Below, piece by piece: positions 8,068 through 16,962 of a stretch of 64,000 nt of DNA; positions within the stretch are counted from its first letter, which is position 1, and each line of letters starts with the position of its first letter. The DNA is from Nocardioides sp. L-11A (GTDB lineage: Bacteria; Actinomycetota; Actinomycetes; Propionibacteriales; Nocardioidaceae), in contig CP124680.1 in NCBI GenBank assembly GCA_029961745.1, forward strand, positions 3,162,001-3,226,000, read 5' to 3'. The position numbers and the translations under genes were made by a program. The notes beneath the pieces were generated by a model that was given only the letters and a program-made list of their open reading frames with translations, made no database searches and was not told the origin of the DNA.

Positions 8068-9291
8068 TCAGGCCCCCCGTCCGAACAGCGCGCCGAGCAG
8101 GCCGTTGAGGCCGAGCGGGTCGGACGTGGGCCCGGTGCCGTCCGGGGTGCTCCCCGTCCCGGCCGGACCGGCAGGAGCCGCCGGGGCGGCCGCGCCGTGC
8201 TTGGCCTTGCCGCCACCCTTCCCGCCACCCAGCAGCCCGGGCAGCAGGTCGCCGAGGCCGATCAGGTCGAGCAGGTCGGTGACCAGCCCGTTGACGGCGC
8301 CGGTCAGCAGGCCGTCGATGTTGAGGTTGTCGACGTGCAGCTCGAGCGCGATGTTGAGGTAGTCGGTGCCGATCACCGCGTCCGCCGAGCCGGACGCCTG
8401 GATGACGGCCTGCAACGACTTCTCGAAGGTCCCGTTGTTGGCGGCGAACTCCGCCAGCACCGGTTCCAGCTCGCTGAGCATGCTGAGCAGCTGGGTGCGG
8501 GTCTTGGTGACGGTGTCGTTGGCGGCCCCGCTGAACTTCTCGACCTCGGCGAGCAGCTCGGTGAACGCCGGCGTCTTCTCGCGCAGCACCTTGGCGGCCG
8601 GGCGGATGTCCTTGAGCGCCCGGTTGATGGTCTTCTTGCGCCCGTTCAGCGTGGTCGACAGCGAGTTCATCGAGGACAGGACGCCGTCGATCGCCTGGGT
8701 GGTGGCGTTGGCCCGGGTGAGGAAGACGGAGGCCTTGTCGAGCAGCGCGCGATAGTCCGCCTCGTTGCCGCTCAGCGCGGTGTTCAGCTCCTCGGTGACC
8801 GTCTGCAGCTGGTCGAGGCCGCCGCCGTTGATCAGGAGCGAGGCCTGCGCCAGCGCGTCCTCGACGGAGGGGGCCGTCCGGGTGCTCTCGCGGCCCAGCA
8901 CGGCCTTGTCGGCGAGCTCCGGGCCCGTGGCCGGGTTGGTGACGTCGACGAACAGCTCCCCGAGCGGCGTGGTGTAGCGCAGCCGCGCCTGGGCGCCCTC
9001 CCGCACCACCGCGTCCTTCTTGACCGTCAAGGTCGCGCGGGCCGTGAAGTCGTCGGGCTCGATCGACTTGACCTTGCCCATGTCGACGCCGTTGACCTTG
9101 ACCGGCGCGCCCACCGCGAGGTTGAGGGCGTCGTCGAACTGCGCCTCGATCTCGATCGTGTCGCCCGCGACCCCCGTGCCCGGGATGGGCAGGTCGCGCA
9201 TCGTCGTACTGCAGGCCGAGAGCACGCCCAGCACGAGGACGAGCAGGCCGGCGACGCCGGCCCTCGTCCGCATCGCAGTCATCGCGGTCAT
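8068..9291 (-). CDS. Mce family lipoprotein (MceE position)
   Basis: A 407-residue Mce subunit with a lipoprotein signal: a hydrophobic stretch ending LSAC gives the lipidated cysteine near residue 27. An Mce domain (GAPVKVNGVDMGKVKSI) and a helical tail follow. MceE is the lipoprotein subunit in mycobacterial operons (LprK), which agrees with its place here. The C-terminus is a low-complexity Gly/Ala/Pro/Lys-rich segment. Start chosen at 9291; in-frame ATGs 9 and 18 bp downstream are possible. Confidence 0.92.
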   Translation of the reverse strand: MTAMTAMRTRAGVAGLLVLVLGVLSACSTTMRDLPIPGTGVAGDTIEIEAQFDDALNLAVGAPVKVNGVDMGKVKSIEPDDFTARATLTVKKDAVVREGAQARLRYTTPLGELFVDVTNPATGPELADKAVLGRESTRTAPSVEDALAQASLLINGGGLDQLQTVTEELNTALSGNEADYRALLDKASVFLTRANATTQAIDGVLSSMNSLSTTLNGRKKTINRALKDIRPAAKVLREKTPAFTELLAEVEKFSGAANDTVTKTRTQLLSMLSELEPVLAEFAANNGTFEKSLQAVIQASGSADAVIGTDYLNIALELHVDNLNIDGLLTGAVNGLVTDLLDLIGLGDLLPGLLGGGKGGGKAKHGAAAPAAPAGPAGTGSTPDGTGPTSDPLGLNGLLGALFGRGA

Positions 9292-9298
9292 CGTTCCC

Positions 9299-10339
9299 TC
9301 ACGATCCCGGCTGCGTGCCGTTGATGATGTTGCACAGCGGTCCCAGCAGGCCCTGGCAGACCTGCTGCAGGAGCCCGCCCAGCGGGTCGAGGATCAGCGG
9401 GTCGATCCGGACCGGGAGGCGGTCGCCCTGGACCAGCTGCAGGTTCTGCAGCGCGAGCGGCATCACCCGGAGGATCTCGGCGAGCTGGTCCTGCTTGGTC
9501 AGCAGGGTGTTCATCAGCGTCGTCGAGCCGTCGAGGCTGGCGACGATCGACTCCCGGTTGTCGACGGCGAACTTCGCGACGGTCGTCACCGCCTTGTCGA
9601 GCGAGCGTAGCGCCTGCTGGAAGTTGCCCCGCTCGTCGGCGAGCAGCTGGGACGCCGCGGATACCTGCTGGATGAAGGTGCGGGCGGTGTCCTCGTTGGC
9701 CGCGATCGTGGTCAGCAGCACGTCGAGCGAGCGCAGGGTCGCCGCGATGTCCTCGCGATGGCTGGCGATCCCGTCGACGCCGTTCGCGAGCGAGTGGATC
9801 GTCTGGTTGAGCAGCGGGCCGCGGCCCTGCAGGGCCTCGGTGCCGGCGTCGATGAACTTCTGGACGGCCTTCGTCGTCTCGGCGTTGCCGCCGATGCCGG
9901 TGGCGAAGTCGTTGAGCGACTCCAGCACCTGGTCGAAGTCGACCGGTGTCTGGGTGCGGTCCAGTCCGATGGTCGCGTCGTCCTTCAGCTTCGCGCCCTC
10001 GCGGTAGACGGGCGTCAGCTCGACGTACCGGTCGGTGGCCACCGACCGGGCCACGACGACGGCGCCGGCGTCGGCGGGGACGGGCTGTCCGGCGTCGATC
10101 TCCATCGTCACGAGAACCTTGTCGCCCGCCGGCTCGATCGAGCTGATGGATCCGATGGTGACGCCGAGGACGCCGACGTCGTTGCCGACGAACAGTCCCG
10201 CGGAGTCGGCGAAGTACGCCTTCACCGTCATCTTGTCCGACCCGCCGACGAGGCCGCACCCGGTGGCCAGGAGGACGGCGACGGTCGCCGCGACCGCGGC
10301 GGCGGCGCGCAGCACGCGCCTGTCGAGGACCCGGCTCAT
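9299..10339 (-). CDS. Mce family protein (MceD position), possible second lipoprotein
   Basis: A 346-residue Mce subunit. The N-terminus (AVAATVAVLLATGCGLVGG) ends in a lipobox-like ATGC, so this subunit may also be lipid-anchored, whereas MceD proteins usually have a plain membrane helix. The Mce domain includes GLFVGNDVGVLGVTIGSI, followed by a helical region and a short tail containing two cysteines (QVCQGLLGPLCN). The ATG at 10339 overlaps the mceC stop by 4 bp. Confidence 0.92.
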   Translation of the reverse strand: MSRVLDRRVLRAAAAVAATVAVLLATGCGLVGGSDKMTVKAYFADSAGLFVGNDVGVLGVTIGSISSIEPAGDKVLVTMEIDAGQPVPADAGAVVVARSVATDRYVELTPVYREGAKLKDDATIGLDRTQTPVDFDQVLESLNDFATGIGGNAETTKAVQKFIDAGTEALQGRGPLLNQTIHSLANGVDGIASHREDIAATLRSLDVLLTTIAANEDTARTFIQQVSAASQLLADERGNFQQALRSLDKAVTTVAKFAVDNRESIVASLDGSTTLMNTLLTKQDQLAEILRVMPLALQNLQLVQGDRLPVRIDPLILDPLGGLLQQVCQGLLGPLCNIINGTQPGS

Positions 10340-11319
10340 CGCTGACACGTCCCTTCCAGCTTGCAGGTGGTGTCGTCGGCCGGGATCGCCGGCGGCTTGA
10401 CGTAGAGCGGCAGGTAGGGCCCGCTGCCGGTCGCGTTGGCGACATAGCGGACGGCGGGTGCCATCTGCTCCAGGAGCTTGGTCAGCTGCTTGTCCTGGCT
10501 GTTGAGCGTGTCGAGGACGGCCTTGACGTCCTTCAGCGCGGGTTCCAGCTTGCCGTTGGTCGACTTCACGATCGCGGTGAGCGCCTTGGACAGGTCGGTG
10601 GTCTCCACCAGCAGCCGGTGGATGGCCTCCCGGCGGGCGGTGATCTCGCTGACGACCAGGTTGGTCTGCTTCATCAGGCCGACGAAGTCCTGGCTGCTCG
10701 CCGAGAGCTGGTCGGTGACCTTGCGCGTCGACTCCAGCAGGTCGCCGACCTGGTCGGAGCGCTTCGAGACGACCTCGGAGAGGCGGGCGACCCCCTCGAG
10801 CGCCGGGCCGATCTCCTCCTTGCTCGCGCCGAGGGTGTCGGCCATGGCGGTCAATGCCTGGGCCAACAACTCGGGGTCGAGCTCGTCGAGCGCCTCGGAG
10901 CCCTTCTCGATGACGTCCTGCAGGTTGTAGGGCACCGACGTCCGCTCGAGCGGGATCTGGCCACCGGCGAGGCTGCCCGACCCGTTCGGGTCGACCTCCA
11001 GGTAGTGGGTGCCGAGCAGCGTGGCGACCTTGACCGTCGCCGAGGACCGCTCGCCCAGGCTGATCCCGGAGTCGAGGGCGAAGGTCACCAGGACGTGGTC
11101 CTTCTCCAGCTCGATGGCGGTGACCTTGCCGGAGATCACGCCGTGCACCTGCACGTCCTCGCCCTGCCTCAGACCGCCCGTGTGCTCGAGGACCGCACTG
11201 TAGGTCTTCGTGCCGAAGGTGCTGACGCTGAGCACGATCACCGCCGCGCCCACCAGGCCGAGGATCGCCAGGGTGACGATGCCGACGCGCAGCGGGTTGC
11301 GCTCGTTCATGGGCTTCAT
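10336..11319 (-). CDS. Mce family protein (MceC position)
   Basis: A 327-residue Mce subunit with an N-terminal helix (GIVTLAILGLVGAAVIVLSV), an Mce domain (GLRQGEDVQVHGVISGKVTAI), a long helical region, and a C-terminal pair of cysteines (TTCKLEGTC). The ATG at 11319 overlaps the mceB stop (ATGA); an internal ATG at 11310 is an alternative. Confidence 0.92.
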   Translation of the reverse strand: MKPMNERNPLRVGIVTLAILGLVGAAVIVLSVSTFGTKTYSAVLEHTGGLRQGEDVQVHGVISGKVTAIELEKDHVLVTFALDSGISLGERSSATVKVATLLGTHYLEVDPNGSGSLAGGQIPLERTSVPYNLQDVIEKGSEALDELDPELLAQALTAMADTLGASKEEIGPALEGVARLSEVVSKRSDQVGDLLESTRKVTDQLSASSQDFVGLMKQTNLVVSEITARREAIHRLLVETTDLSKALTAIVKSTNGKLEPALKDVKAVLDTLNSQDKQLTKLLEQMAPAVRYVANATGSGPYLPLYVKPPAIPADDTTCKLEGTCQR

Positions 11320-12332
11320 CGGCACGCCGCCGACCAGGGACCGTTGTTGCCGACCGGATTGATCCCGGTGCCGTTCTCGGTGAGGGCGATCGACATCGAG
11401 CACACGTACACATTGAGCGCGTTCTCGTACGACGTCGCGCGCCCCAGCGAGTCGAAGACGGTGGTGAATGCCGGGACCGCGTCCACCAGGCTCTTGCGGG
11501 ACCGCTCGAACATGTCGGCGACGGTGACCAGCTGATCCGTCGTCTTGGTCAGGGGCACCTTGACCTCCTTGAGCAGGGAGCTGGTCGCGCCGACGAGTCG
11601 GCTCACGCCGTCGATCGAGGCACCGATGGACTCGCGGTCCTCGGCGAGCCCCGTCATCAGGCCGCGCAGCTCGGCGACGGTCTGGGAGAGCTCGTCGCCC
11701 TTCCCGGCGATGTTGTCGAGCACCGGCTTGAGGTTGGTCATCACCTCACCGATCACGGCGTCGCGGTCGGCGAGGAAGTTGCTGAGCTCGCCGGTCTGCT
11801 CGAGCAGCTGCTCGACGGTGCCGCCCTCGCCCTGGAGCACCTTGATCAGCGAGGTCGCCAGCTGGTTGACGTCGCCGGGCTGGAGCACCTTGAACAGGGG
11901 CCGGAAGCCGTTGAGCAGGCCGGTGAGATCGAAGCCCGGGTCGGTGCGGGCGATCGGCACCGTGGCGCCGTCCTTCAGCTCCCCGCCCCGTTGGGCACCC
12001 TGGACGAGCGAGATGTATCGCTGGCCGAGCAGGTTCTGGTAGCGCATGACGAGCTTGGTGGAGTCGAGCAGCGGCTGGTCCTCGACCAGCTCGAGGCTGA
12101 TCTCGGCGCCGTCCGGGGTCGCCTCGATCCCCGTGACCTGGCCCACCCGGACGCCGGCCGCCTTGACGTCGTCGCCGACCCGCAGGCCGCTGACATCGGC
12201 GAACTCGGCCTTGAACTCGTGGGTGCCGCCACTGACGCCGTTCTGCATGGTGTTGACCAGCAGCAGCAGCATCAGGCCGCTGACCACCGCGAAGGCGGCG
12301 AACTTGATCGCGATCGAGCGCAGCCCGGTCAT
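11316..12332 (-). CDS. Mce family protein (MceB position)
   Basis: A 338-residue Mce subunit. The N-terminal helix (FAAFAVVSGLMLLLLVNTM) is followed by the Mce barrel (GLRVGDDVKAAGVRVGQVTGI), then the helical tail and a C-terminus with paired cysteines (VCSMS and SAAC). The start at ATG 12332 overlaps mceA by 4 bp. Confidence 0.93.
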   Translation of the reverse strand: MTGLRSIAIKFAAFAVVSGLMLLLLVNTMQNGVSGGTHEFKAEFADVSGLRVGDDVKAAGVRVGQVTGIEATPDGAEISLELVEDQPLLDSTKLVMRYQNLLGQRYISLVQGAQRGGELKDGATVPIARTDPGFDLTGLLNGFRPLFKVLQPGDVNQLATSLIKVLQGEGGTVEQLLEQTGELSNFLADRDAVIGEVMTNLKPVLDNIAGKGDELSQTVAELRGLMTGLAEDRESIGASIDGVSRLVGATSSLLKEVKVPLTKTTDQLVTVADMFERSRKSLVDAVPAFTTVFDSLGRATSYENALNVYVCSMSIALTENGTGINPVGNNGPWSAACR

Positions 12333-13387
12333 CGGCCGTCCCCCCACAGCCGGCCGACGCCGGCCGGGTCGGTGCTGCCGGTGCGGTACGCCGGCCGCTG
12401 GCCACTGGTGTAGTACGGCGGCGGCGAGAGGCGCAGCGTGCCGTCGGTCTTGACGAAGCCGCCGCGCACGGCCTGCGGCAGGTTCGTACCGAGCAGGATG
12501 TTGACGGCCAGCGCGTCGGTGATGCCCGCCTTGCGGTTGTCGTAGACCGCGTCGAGCAGGACCGCCGACCCGTTGATGAAGTCCACCAGCTTCCGCTCGT
12601 TCGTCCTCAGGAAGCCCCGCGAGGTCCGGGCCAGGTTGGTGCCGCCGCTGATCAGCGCCGTGATGGCCGCCTCCTGGGTGACGATCGTGTGCAGGGTGAC
12701 CAGGACGTCGTCGGTCGCGTCCAGGAGGTCCGGCGCGATCTCGTCGACCAGGCGGGTGGTCGAGGCGAGCGCCTCCAGGTCCGCGCGGACCTGCGGCATC
12801 CGCGGGTTGATCCGGTCGAGGTAGCCGTTGAGGGTGCGCACGGTGGCGCCGATCCGGCCGCCGCGGCCGTCGAGCGCCTCGGCCGCCGAGCCGATGGCCG
12901 AGGCGAGCTCGGCCGGACCGAGCGCCTTGACCAGACGGTCGATGTCGTCGAGCGCCTGCTGCAGCTCCAGGGTCTCCTGGGTGCTGTCGGCGGGAACCTT
13001 GGCACCGGCCTTCAGCTCGCCCGACGCGGCCCCGTGGACGACCAGGTCGACGAAGGTGGTGCCGAACACGGTCGCCGGCAGGATCCGCGCCACGACGTTG
13101 CCCGGGACGACGTCGAGGTCCTGCTTCGACATCTCCATGTCGACCGTGACGCCGCCGGAGGCGGCGCGACTGATCTTGGACACCTTGCCGACGATGACGC
13201 CGTTCATCTTGACGTCGGAGCCGGTGCGCAGCGCGCCGCCGGCGTTGGCGACCTCGGCGGTGACATGGGGCCGGGAGCCGAAGGTGCCGTTGCTGCGCAG
13301 CGTGATGAAGGCGCCGATGACGGCGAGCGCGACGAGCGCGATCAGGCCCCGGCGGGCCAGTTCGTTGCGAGAGACCTCGCGTGCCAT
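12329..13387 (-). CDS. Mce family protein (MceA position)
   Basis: First of six consecutive Mce subunits, 352 residues. It has an N-terminal membrane anchor (LIALVALAVIGAFITL), an Mce domain (ALRTGSDVKMNGVIVGKVSKI), a helical middle part and a proline-rich C-terminus. Ten bases separate it from the yrbEB stop. The six subunits are expected to form a hetero-hexameric shuttle for lipids across the envelope. Confidence 0.93.
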   Translation of the reverse strand: MAREVSRNELARRGLIALVALAVIGAFITLRSNGTFGSRPHVTAEVANAGGALRTGSDVKMNGVIVGKVSKISRAASGGVTVDMEMSKQDLDVVPGNVVARILPATVFGTTFVDLVVHGAASGELKAGAKVPADSTQETLELQQALDDIDRLVKALGPAELASAIGSAAEALDGRGGRIGATVRTLNGYLDRINPRMPQVRADLEALASTTRLVDEIAPDLLDATDDVLVTLHTIVTQEAAITALISGGTNLARTSRGFLRTNERKLVDFINGSAVLLDAVYDNRKAGITDALAVNILLGTNLPQAVRGGFVKTDGTLRLSPPPYYTSGQRPAYRTGSTDPAGVGRLWGDGR

Positions 13388-13396
13388 GTCCTCACC

Positions 13397-14266
13397 TCAC
13401 CCCGAGATCCGGAAGCCCGGGTCGCCGCCCCAGAACACCAGGGTCAGGACCATGTCGAGCACGACGATGGACACGATGCTCGCGCGGATCCCGGTGCCGG
13501 TGGCCTCGCCAACAGCCTGCGGACCGCCCCCGACGCGCATGCCGTACCAGCAGTGGATCAGGGCCACGGTCAGGGAGAAGATCAGGATCTTCACGATCGA
13601 GAAGGCGACGTCCCTGGGTTGGATGAACGTCGAGAAGTAGTGGTCGTACTGGCCCCGCGACTGCCCGAACAGGAGAACGACCGATGCCTCCGAGGCGATA
13701 TAGCTCCCGATCAGGCCGATCAGGTAGAGCGGCAGGATCGCGACCATGCAGGCGATCACGCGCGTGGTGCAGACGTAACGCACCGCGCTGACCGCCATCA
13801 CCTCGAGGGCGTCGATCTCCTCGTGGATCTTCATCGAGCCGATCTGGGCGGTGAACCGGCAGCCGACCTGGGCGCCGAGCGCCAGTGCCGCGATCAGCGG
13901 CGCCAGCTCACGGGTGTTGACGCTAGCGGAGATGAAGCCGGTCAACGGAGCGAGGCCGACGATCTCGAGGCCGTTGAACCCCTCGATGCCGATCGACGTG
14001 CCGGCCGCGACCGACAGCAGGATCATCACGCCGACCGTGCCGCCCCCGACGAGAAGGGCGCCGCTGCCCCAGGCGATGTCCTTGATCTGACGCAGCACCT
14101 CCTTGGGGTAGAGGGCGAGGGTCGCCGGGATCTCGCGGAACACCTTGCCGGAGAAGCTCACGAAGGAGCCGAACATCGCGAGCGTGCTCATCAGGGCGTC
14201 GGCGAGGCCGACGACGGCGTCGGAGAACCGGGCCCCGAGCCCGCGACCGAGCTGGACCTCGGACAT
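13397..14266 (-). CDS. YrbE/MlaE-family permease (YrbEB position)
   Basis: A 289-residue Mce-system permease with several hydrophobic helices and the conserved loop SMKIHEEIDALEVMAV. The ATG at 14266 overlaps the end of yrbEA by one base (TGATG). With YrbEA it forms the transmembrane pair. The ATPase (Mkl/MceG) is not in the window and is commonly encoded elsewhere. Confidence 0.93.
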   Translation of the reverse strand: MSEVQLGRGLGARFSDAVVGLADALMSTLAMFGSFVSFSGKVFREIPATLALYPKEVLRQIKDIAWGSGALLVGGGTVGVMILLSVAAGTSIGIEGFNGLEIVGLAPLTGFISASVNTRELAPLIAALALGAQVGCRFTAQIGSMKIHEEIDALEVMAVSAVRYVCTTRVIACMVAILPLYLIGLIGSYIASEASVVLLFGQSRGQYDHYFSTFIQPRDVAFSIVKILIFSLTVALIHCWYGMRVGGGPQAVGEATGTGIRASIVSIVVLDMVLTLVFWGGDPGFRISG

Positions 14267-15090
14267 CAGGCACCTCCGGGGAAGAGCATGACGTAGGCCT
14301 GGGTCAGGCCCACGTTGATGACGGCGAGCAGGATCACGCTGAGGACGACGGCCTGGTTGACGGCGTCGGCGACCGCCTTGGGGCCGCCGCGCGCGCTCAG
14401 CCCCTTGTGCGCACACACGATGATCGCGACGAAGCCGAAGATGAGGCCCTTGAGCTCGGCGAGCACCAGATCACCCGGCTGGGCGAGTCCGACGAACGAG
14501 TCGAGATAGGTGCCCGACGAGATCTGGCCGCCGCCGACGACGATGACGAAGGCGGTCGTCATGGCGGTCATCGCCACGATCACGGTGAGCAGCAGCGACA
14601 CGACCAGGGCCGCCAGGATGCGGGGGGCGACCAGCCGCTGGATCGGCGAGATGCCCATGACCTTGAGCGCGTCGATCTCCTCCCGGACGGTGCGGGCGCC
14701 GAGGTCGGCGCACACCGCGGAGCCGACGGCACCGGCGATCATCAGCGAGGTCACGAGCGGTGCGCCCTGCCGGAGCACACCGATGCCGTTGACCGCGCCG
14801 ATGAAGGACTGGGCGCCGATCTGATTGGCGGCGGCGCCGATCTGGACGGACGTGATGACGCCGAACGGGATGGCCACCAGGATCGTCGGCAGCAGCGAGA
14901 CCCGGGTCATGAACCAGCACTGGAGGAGGAACTCGGACCACGAGAACCGGCGGGCGACGATGTCGGAGAAGCCCCACTGGATGGACTCCACCGCGAGCTT
15001 CACCAGCTCACCGGTCGTGACCACCCCCGCACGGAACCGGCCGGTCATGTTGTCGAGGAGGGAGCGTCCCCCGGCGACCACCGCGCTCAT
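14266..15090 (-). CDS. YrbE/MlaE-family permease (YrbEA position)
   Basis: First permease of the complete mce operon, 274 residues, with the family loop ADLGARTVREEIDALKVMG and hydrophobic segments throughout. Closely resembles the YrbE at 254-1027, so the genome carries at least two mce loci. The ATG at 15090 overlaps the end of a possible small upstream frame (15087-15281). Confidence 0.93.
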   Translation of the reverse strand: MSAVVAGGRSLLDNMTGRFRAGVVTTGELVKLAVESIQWGFSDIVARRFSWSEFLLQCWFMTRVSLLPTILVAIPFGVITSVQIGAAANQIGAQSFIGAVNGIGVLRQGAPLVTSLMIAGAVGSAVCADLGARTVREEIDALKVMGISPIQRLVAPRILAALVVSLLLTVIVAMTAMTTAFVIVVGGGQISSGTYLDSFVGLAQPGDLVLAELKGLIFGFVAIIVCAHKGLSARGGPKAVADAVNQAVVLSVILLAVINVGLTQAYVMLFPGGA

Positions 15091-15188
15091 CCGCGCGCCC
15101 GCCTCACGTCGTCCATGCCCCCGACAACGGATGTCACCCGGTCGACGTCATGGCCCGCGACGGCAAACACCGCGCCCGGCTCTCCCAT
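15087..15188 (-). CDS. Possible small leader peptide gene before the mce operon
   Basis: An open frame whose stop overlaps the yrbEA ATG (ATGA), the coupling seen throughout this operon. Read from the ATG at 15188 it gives 33 residues (MGEPGAVFAVAGHDVDRV and onward). The frame is open back to 15281, but that part overlaps the glycosylase gene and an operator-like motif. No family recognised; it may be a coupling leader or chance. Confidence 0.25.
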   Translation of the reverse strand: MGEPGAVFAVAGHDVDRVTSVVGGMDDVRRARG

Positions 15189-15253
15189 ACGCACCCCTGC
15201 CTGCCACACCGGAGCGCCGAACCCGCCCGCCCCCGCGACTGCCTGTTGCTCGG

Positions 15254-15267
15254 TGTAACACTTATCA
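15254..15267 (-). promoter_or_regulatory. TGTAAC-type motif upstream of the mce operon
   Basis: TGTAACACTTATCA shares ten bases (GTAACACTTA) with the operator at 3524-3540 and has one intact half-site. It lies about 165 bp upstream of yrbEA, at the 3' end of the glycosylase gene. Proposed as a weaker copy of the same operator. Confidence 0.35.
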
Positions 15268-16230
15268 CGGCATTTGGTCACGGGTCCCGAGGTGACCGCG
15301 TGGCGCCAGGCGCGGGCCGCGCCGCGGTCGGCGCAGGCCCGCCGCGGCGACGAGGAACGGCACCCGCCCCCGGTGGCCGGCCCACGGACGCAGGTAGCGG
15401 GCCAGCTCCGCGTCGTCGAAGAGGCGGCCCTCCAGCGCCCAGCCGACGTCCTTGGCGACGTGGTAGTCGCCGAAGGACACCGCGTCCGGGTCGCCGAGCG
15501 CCCGCTGACGCACCTCGGCCGCCGTCCACACGCCGATCCCCGGCAGTGCCCGCAGCCTGCGCTCCAACTCCTCCCCCGTCAGCACGGCCGCGCGCTCCAG
15601 CGCGTCGGCGTGCCGGGCGGCGAGGACCACGGCCCGACTGCGGGCCGGGTCGACGTGGAGGCGCAGCCACTCCCACGACGGGATCCGCCGCAGCGTCGCC
15701 GCATCGGGCGGGACCATCAGGCCGTGCGCGGCGCCGGGCCCCGGAGCCGGCGTACCGTGCCGGCGGACGAGGGCCCGGAACGACGAGAACGCCTCCTGTC
15801 CGGTCACCTTCTGCTCGATGATCGCGGGCACCAGCGCCTCCAGGACCAGCCCGGTGCGCCCCTGCCGCAGGTGCGGGTGGTGCCGGCGGGCGTCGGCCAG
15901 CACCGGATGCCGGGGCTCGAAGCCGGTCCAGTCGTCGAGGTCGCCGAGCAGCGCGGGCAGCCGGTCGAGGGCCCAGTCGGCTCCCGGTCCCCATGCGGAC
16001 GCCGTGACGGCGCCGGCGCGGTCCGGCTCGGAGACCGCGAGCGCCGCCACGCCCTGCGGCGTGCGCGTCGCGCGCCAGTGCCGGCCCGCGACCGCCAGCC
16101 GGTGGGTCGGGTCCCCGGCGCCCCGGCGCTGCTGGCGCAGCAGCGCGCCCACCGGGACCGGCCGACCCGGCCGCCAGAGCCGGGTCGCGTCGGGGGCGTC
16201 CGAGGTGGCCGCGGCGCCCGACGAGGTCAT
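15265..16230 (-). CDS. DNA-3-methyladenine glycosylase II-like (AlkA/HhH-GPD family)
   Basis: Base-excision repair glycosylase candidate, 321 residues. The core has a helix-hairpin-helix (LPGIGVWTAAEV) followed by the catalytic-aspartate region (FGDYHVAKDVGW), the HhH-GPD signature. No four-cysteine Fe-S cluster is present, so it resembles AlkA rather than MutY/Nth. Arginine-rich C-terminus. Transcribed divergently from the TetR gene at 16350. Confidence 0.83.
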   Translation of the reverse strand: MTSSGAAATSDAPDATRLWRPGRPVPVGALLRQQRRGAGDPTHRLAVAGRHWRATRTPQGVAALAVSEPDRAGAVTASAWGPGADWALDRLPALLGDLDDWTGFEPRHPVLADARRHHPHLRQGRTGLVLEALVPAIIEQKVTGQEAFSSFRALVRRHGTPAPGPGAAHGLMVPPDAATLRRIPSWEWLRLHVDPARSRAVVLAARHADALERAAVLTGEELERRLRALPGIGVWTAAEVRQRALGDPDAVSFGDYHVAKDVGWALEGRLFDDAELARYLRPWAGHRGRVPFLVAAAGLRRPRRGPRLAPRGHLGTRDQMP

Positions 16231-16349
16231 CGCAGCACTGTACGGCGCACGGCAGGTCGCTGCGCTTCGGCCCGCGACGGACTAGGCTCTCTCGCGCAGG
16301 GACGAACCCCTTTCGTTCCGGACGTACATCCTCAGGCTCCGGAGGGCAG

Positions 16350-16955
16350 TTGAGCATCGACACCACGCGCGGGCGCCGGACCCGCCTCGACCAGGAGGCG
16401 GTGCTCCAGGCGGCGGACCGGCTCGTCGACCGCGACGGGTACGACGCGCTCACCATGACCTCGCTCGCCGCCGAGCTCGAGGCCCGGGTCTCCTCGCTCT
16501 ACAACCACGTCGCGAACCTCGAGGACCTGCGGGCGCTGATCCAGGTGCGGGCGATGCGCCTGCTCGGCGAGCACGTCCGCGCCGCCGCCATGGGCCACGC
16601 CGGCATCGACGGCCTGCGCGCCCTCAGTCACGCGCTGCGCGCCTTCGCCCGCACCCACCCCCAGCGCTATGCCGCCCTGACCCGCCCGCCGATCGACCGC
16701 GAGGCGTTCTACACGGCGGCACTCGACGCGATCGAGGCGCTGGCCGTCATGGTCCGCTCCGCAGGACTCCCCGACGACCGGCTGCTGCAGAGCGCGATGG
16801 CGCTGTTCGCCTCGCTGCACGGGTTCGTGTCGCTGGAGGTGGCCGGCTACTTCGGCGACCTGTCCGGCACCAGCGCCGAGGCCCTCGACCTCGATCTGGT
16901 CTACGAGCAGGTCATCGACGGCGCCGTGACCGCCGCCTCCCTGGAAGCCCTCTGA
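16350..16955 (+). CDS. TetR-family transcriptional regulator (WHG-type C-terminal domain)
   Basis: A 201-residue repressor-type protein. The N-terminal helix-turn-helix (residues about 12-60, with LTMTSLAAELEARVSSLYNHV) is followed by a ligand-binding domain containing LHGFVSLEVAGYFG, typical of the WHG subfamily. Starts at TTG 16350 with GGAGGG a few bases upstream. Seven bases before the DNA ligase gene, so probably co-transcribed with it. Ligand unknown. Confidence 0.88.
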   Translation: MSIDTTRGRRTRLDQEAVLQAADRLVDRDGYDALTMTSLAAELEARVSSLYNHVANLEDLRALIQVRAMRLLGEHVRAAAMGHAGIDGLRALSHALRAFARTHPQRYAALTRPPIDREAFYTAALDAIEALAVMVRSAGLPDDRLLQSAMALFASLHGFVSLEVAGYFGDLSGTSAEALDLDLVYEQVIDGAVTAASLEAL

Positions 16956-16962
16956 CGGACCG

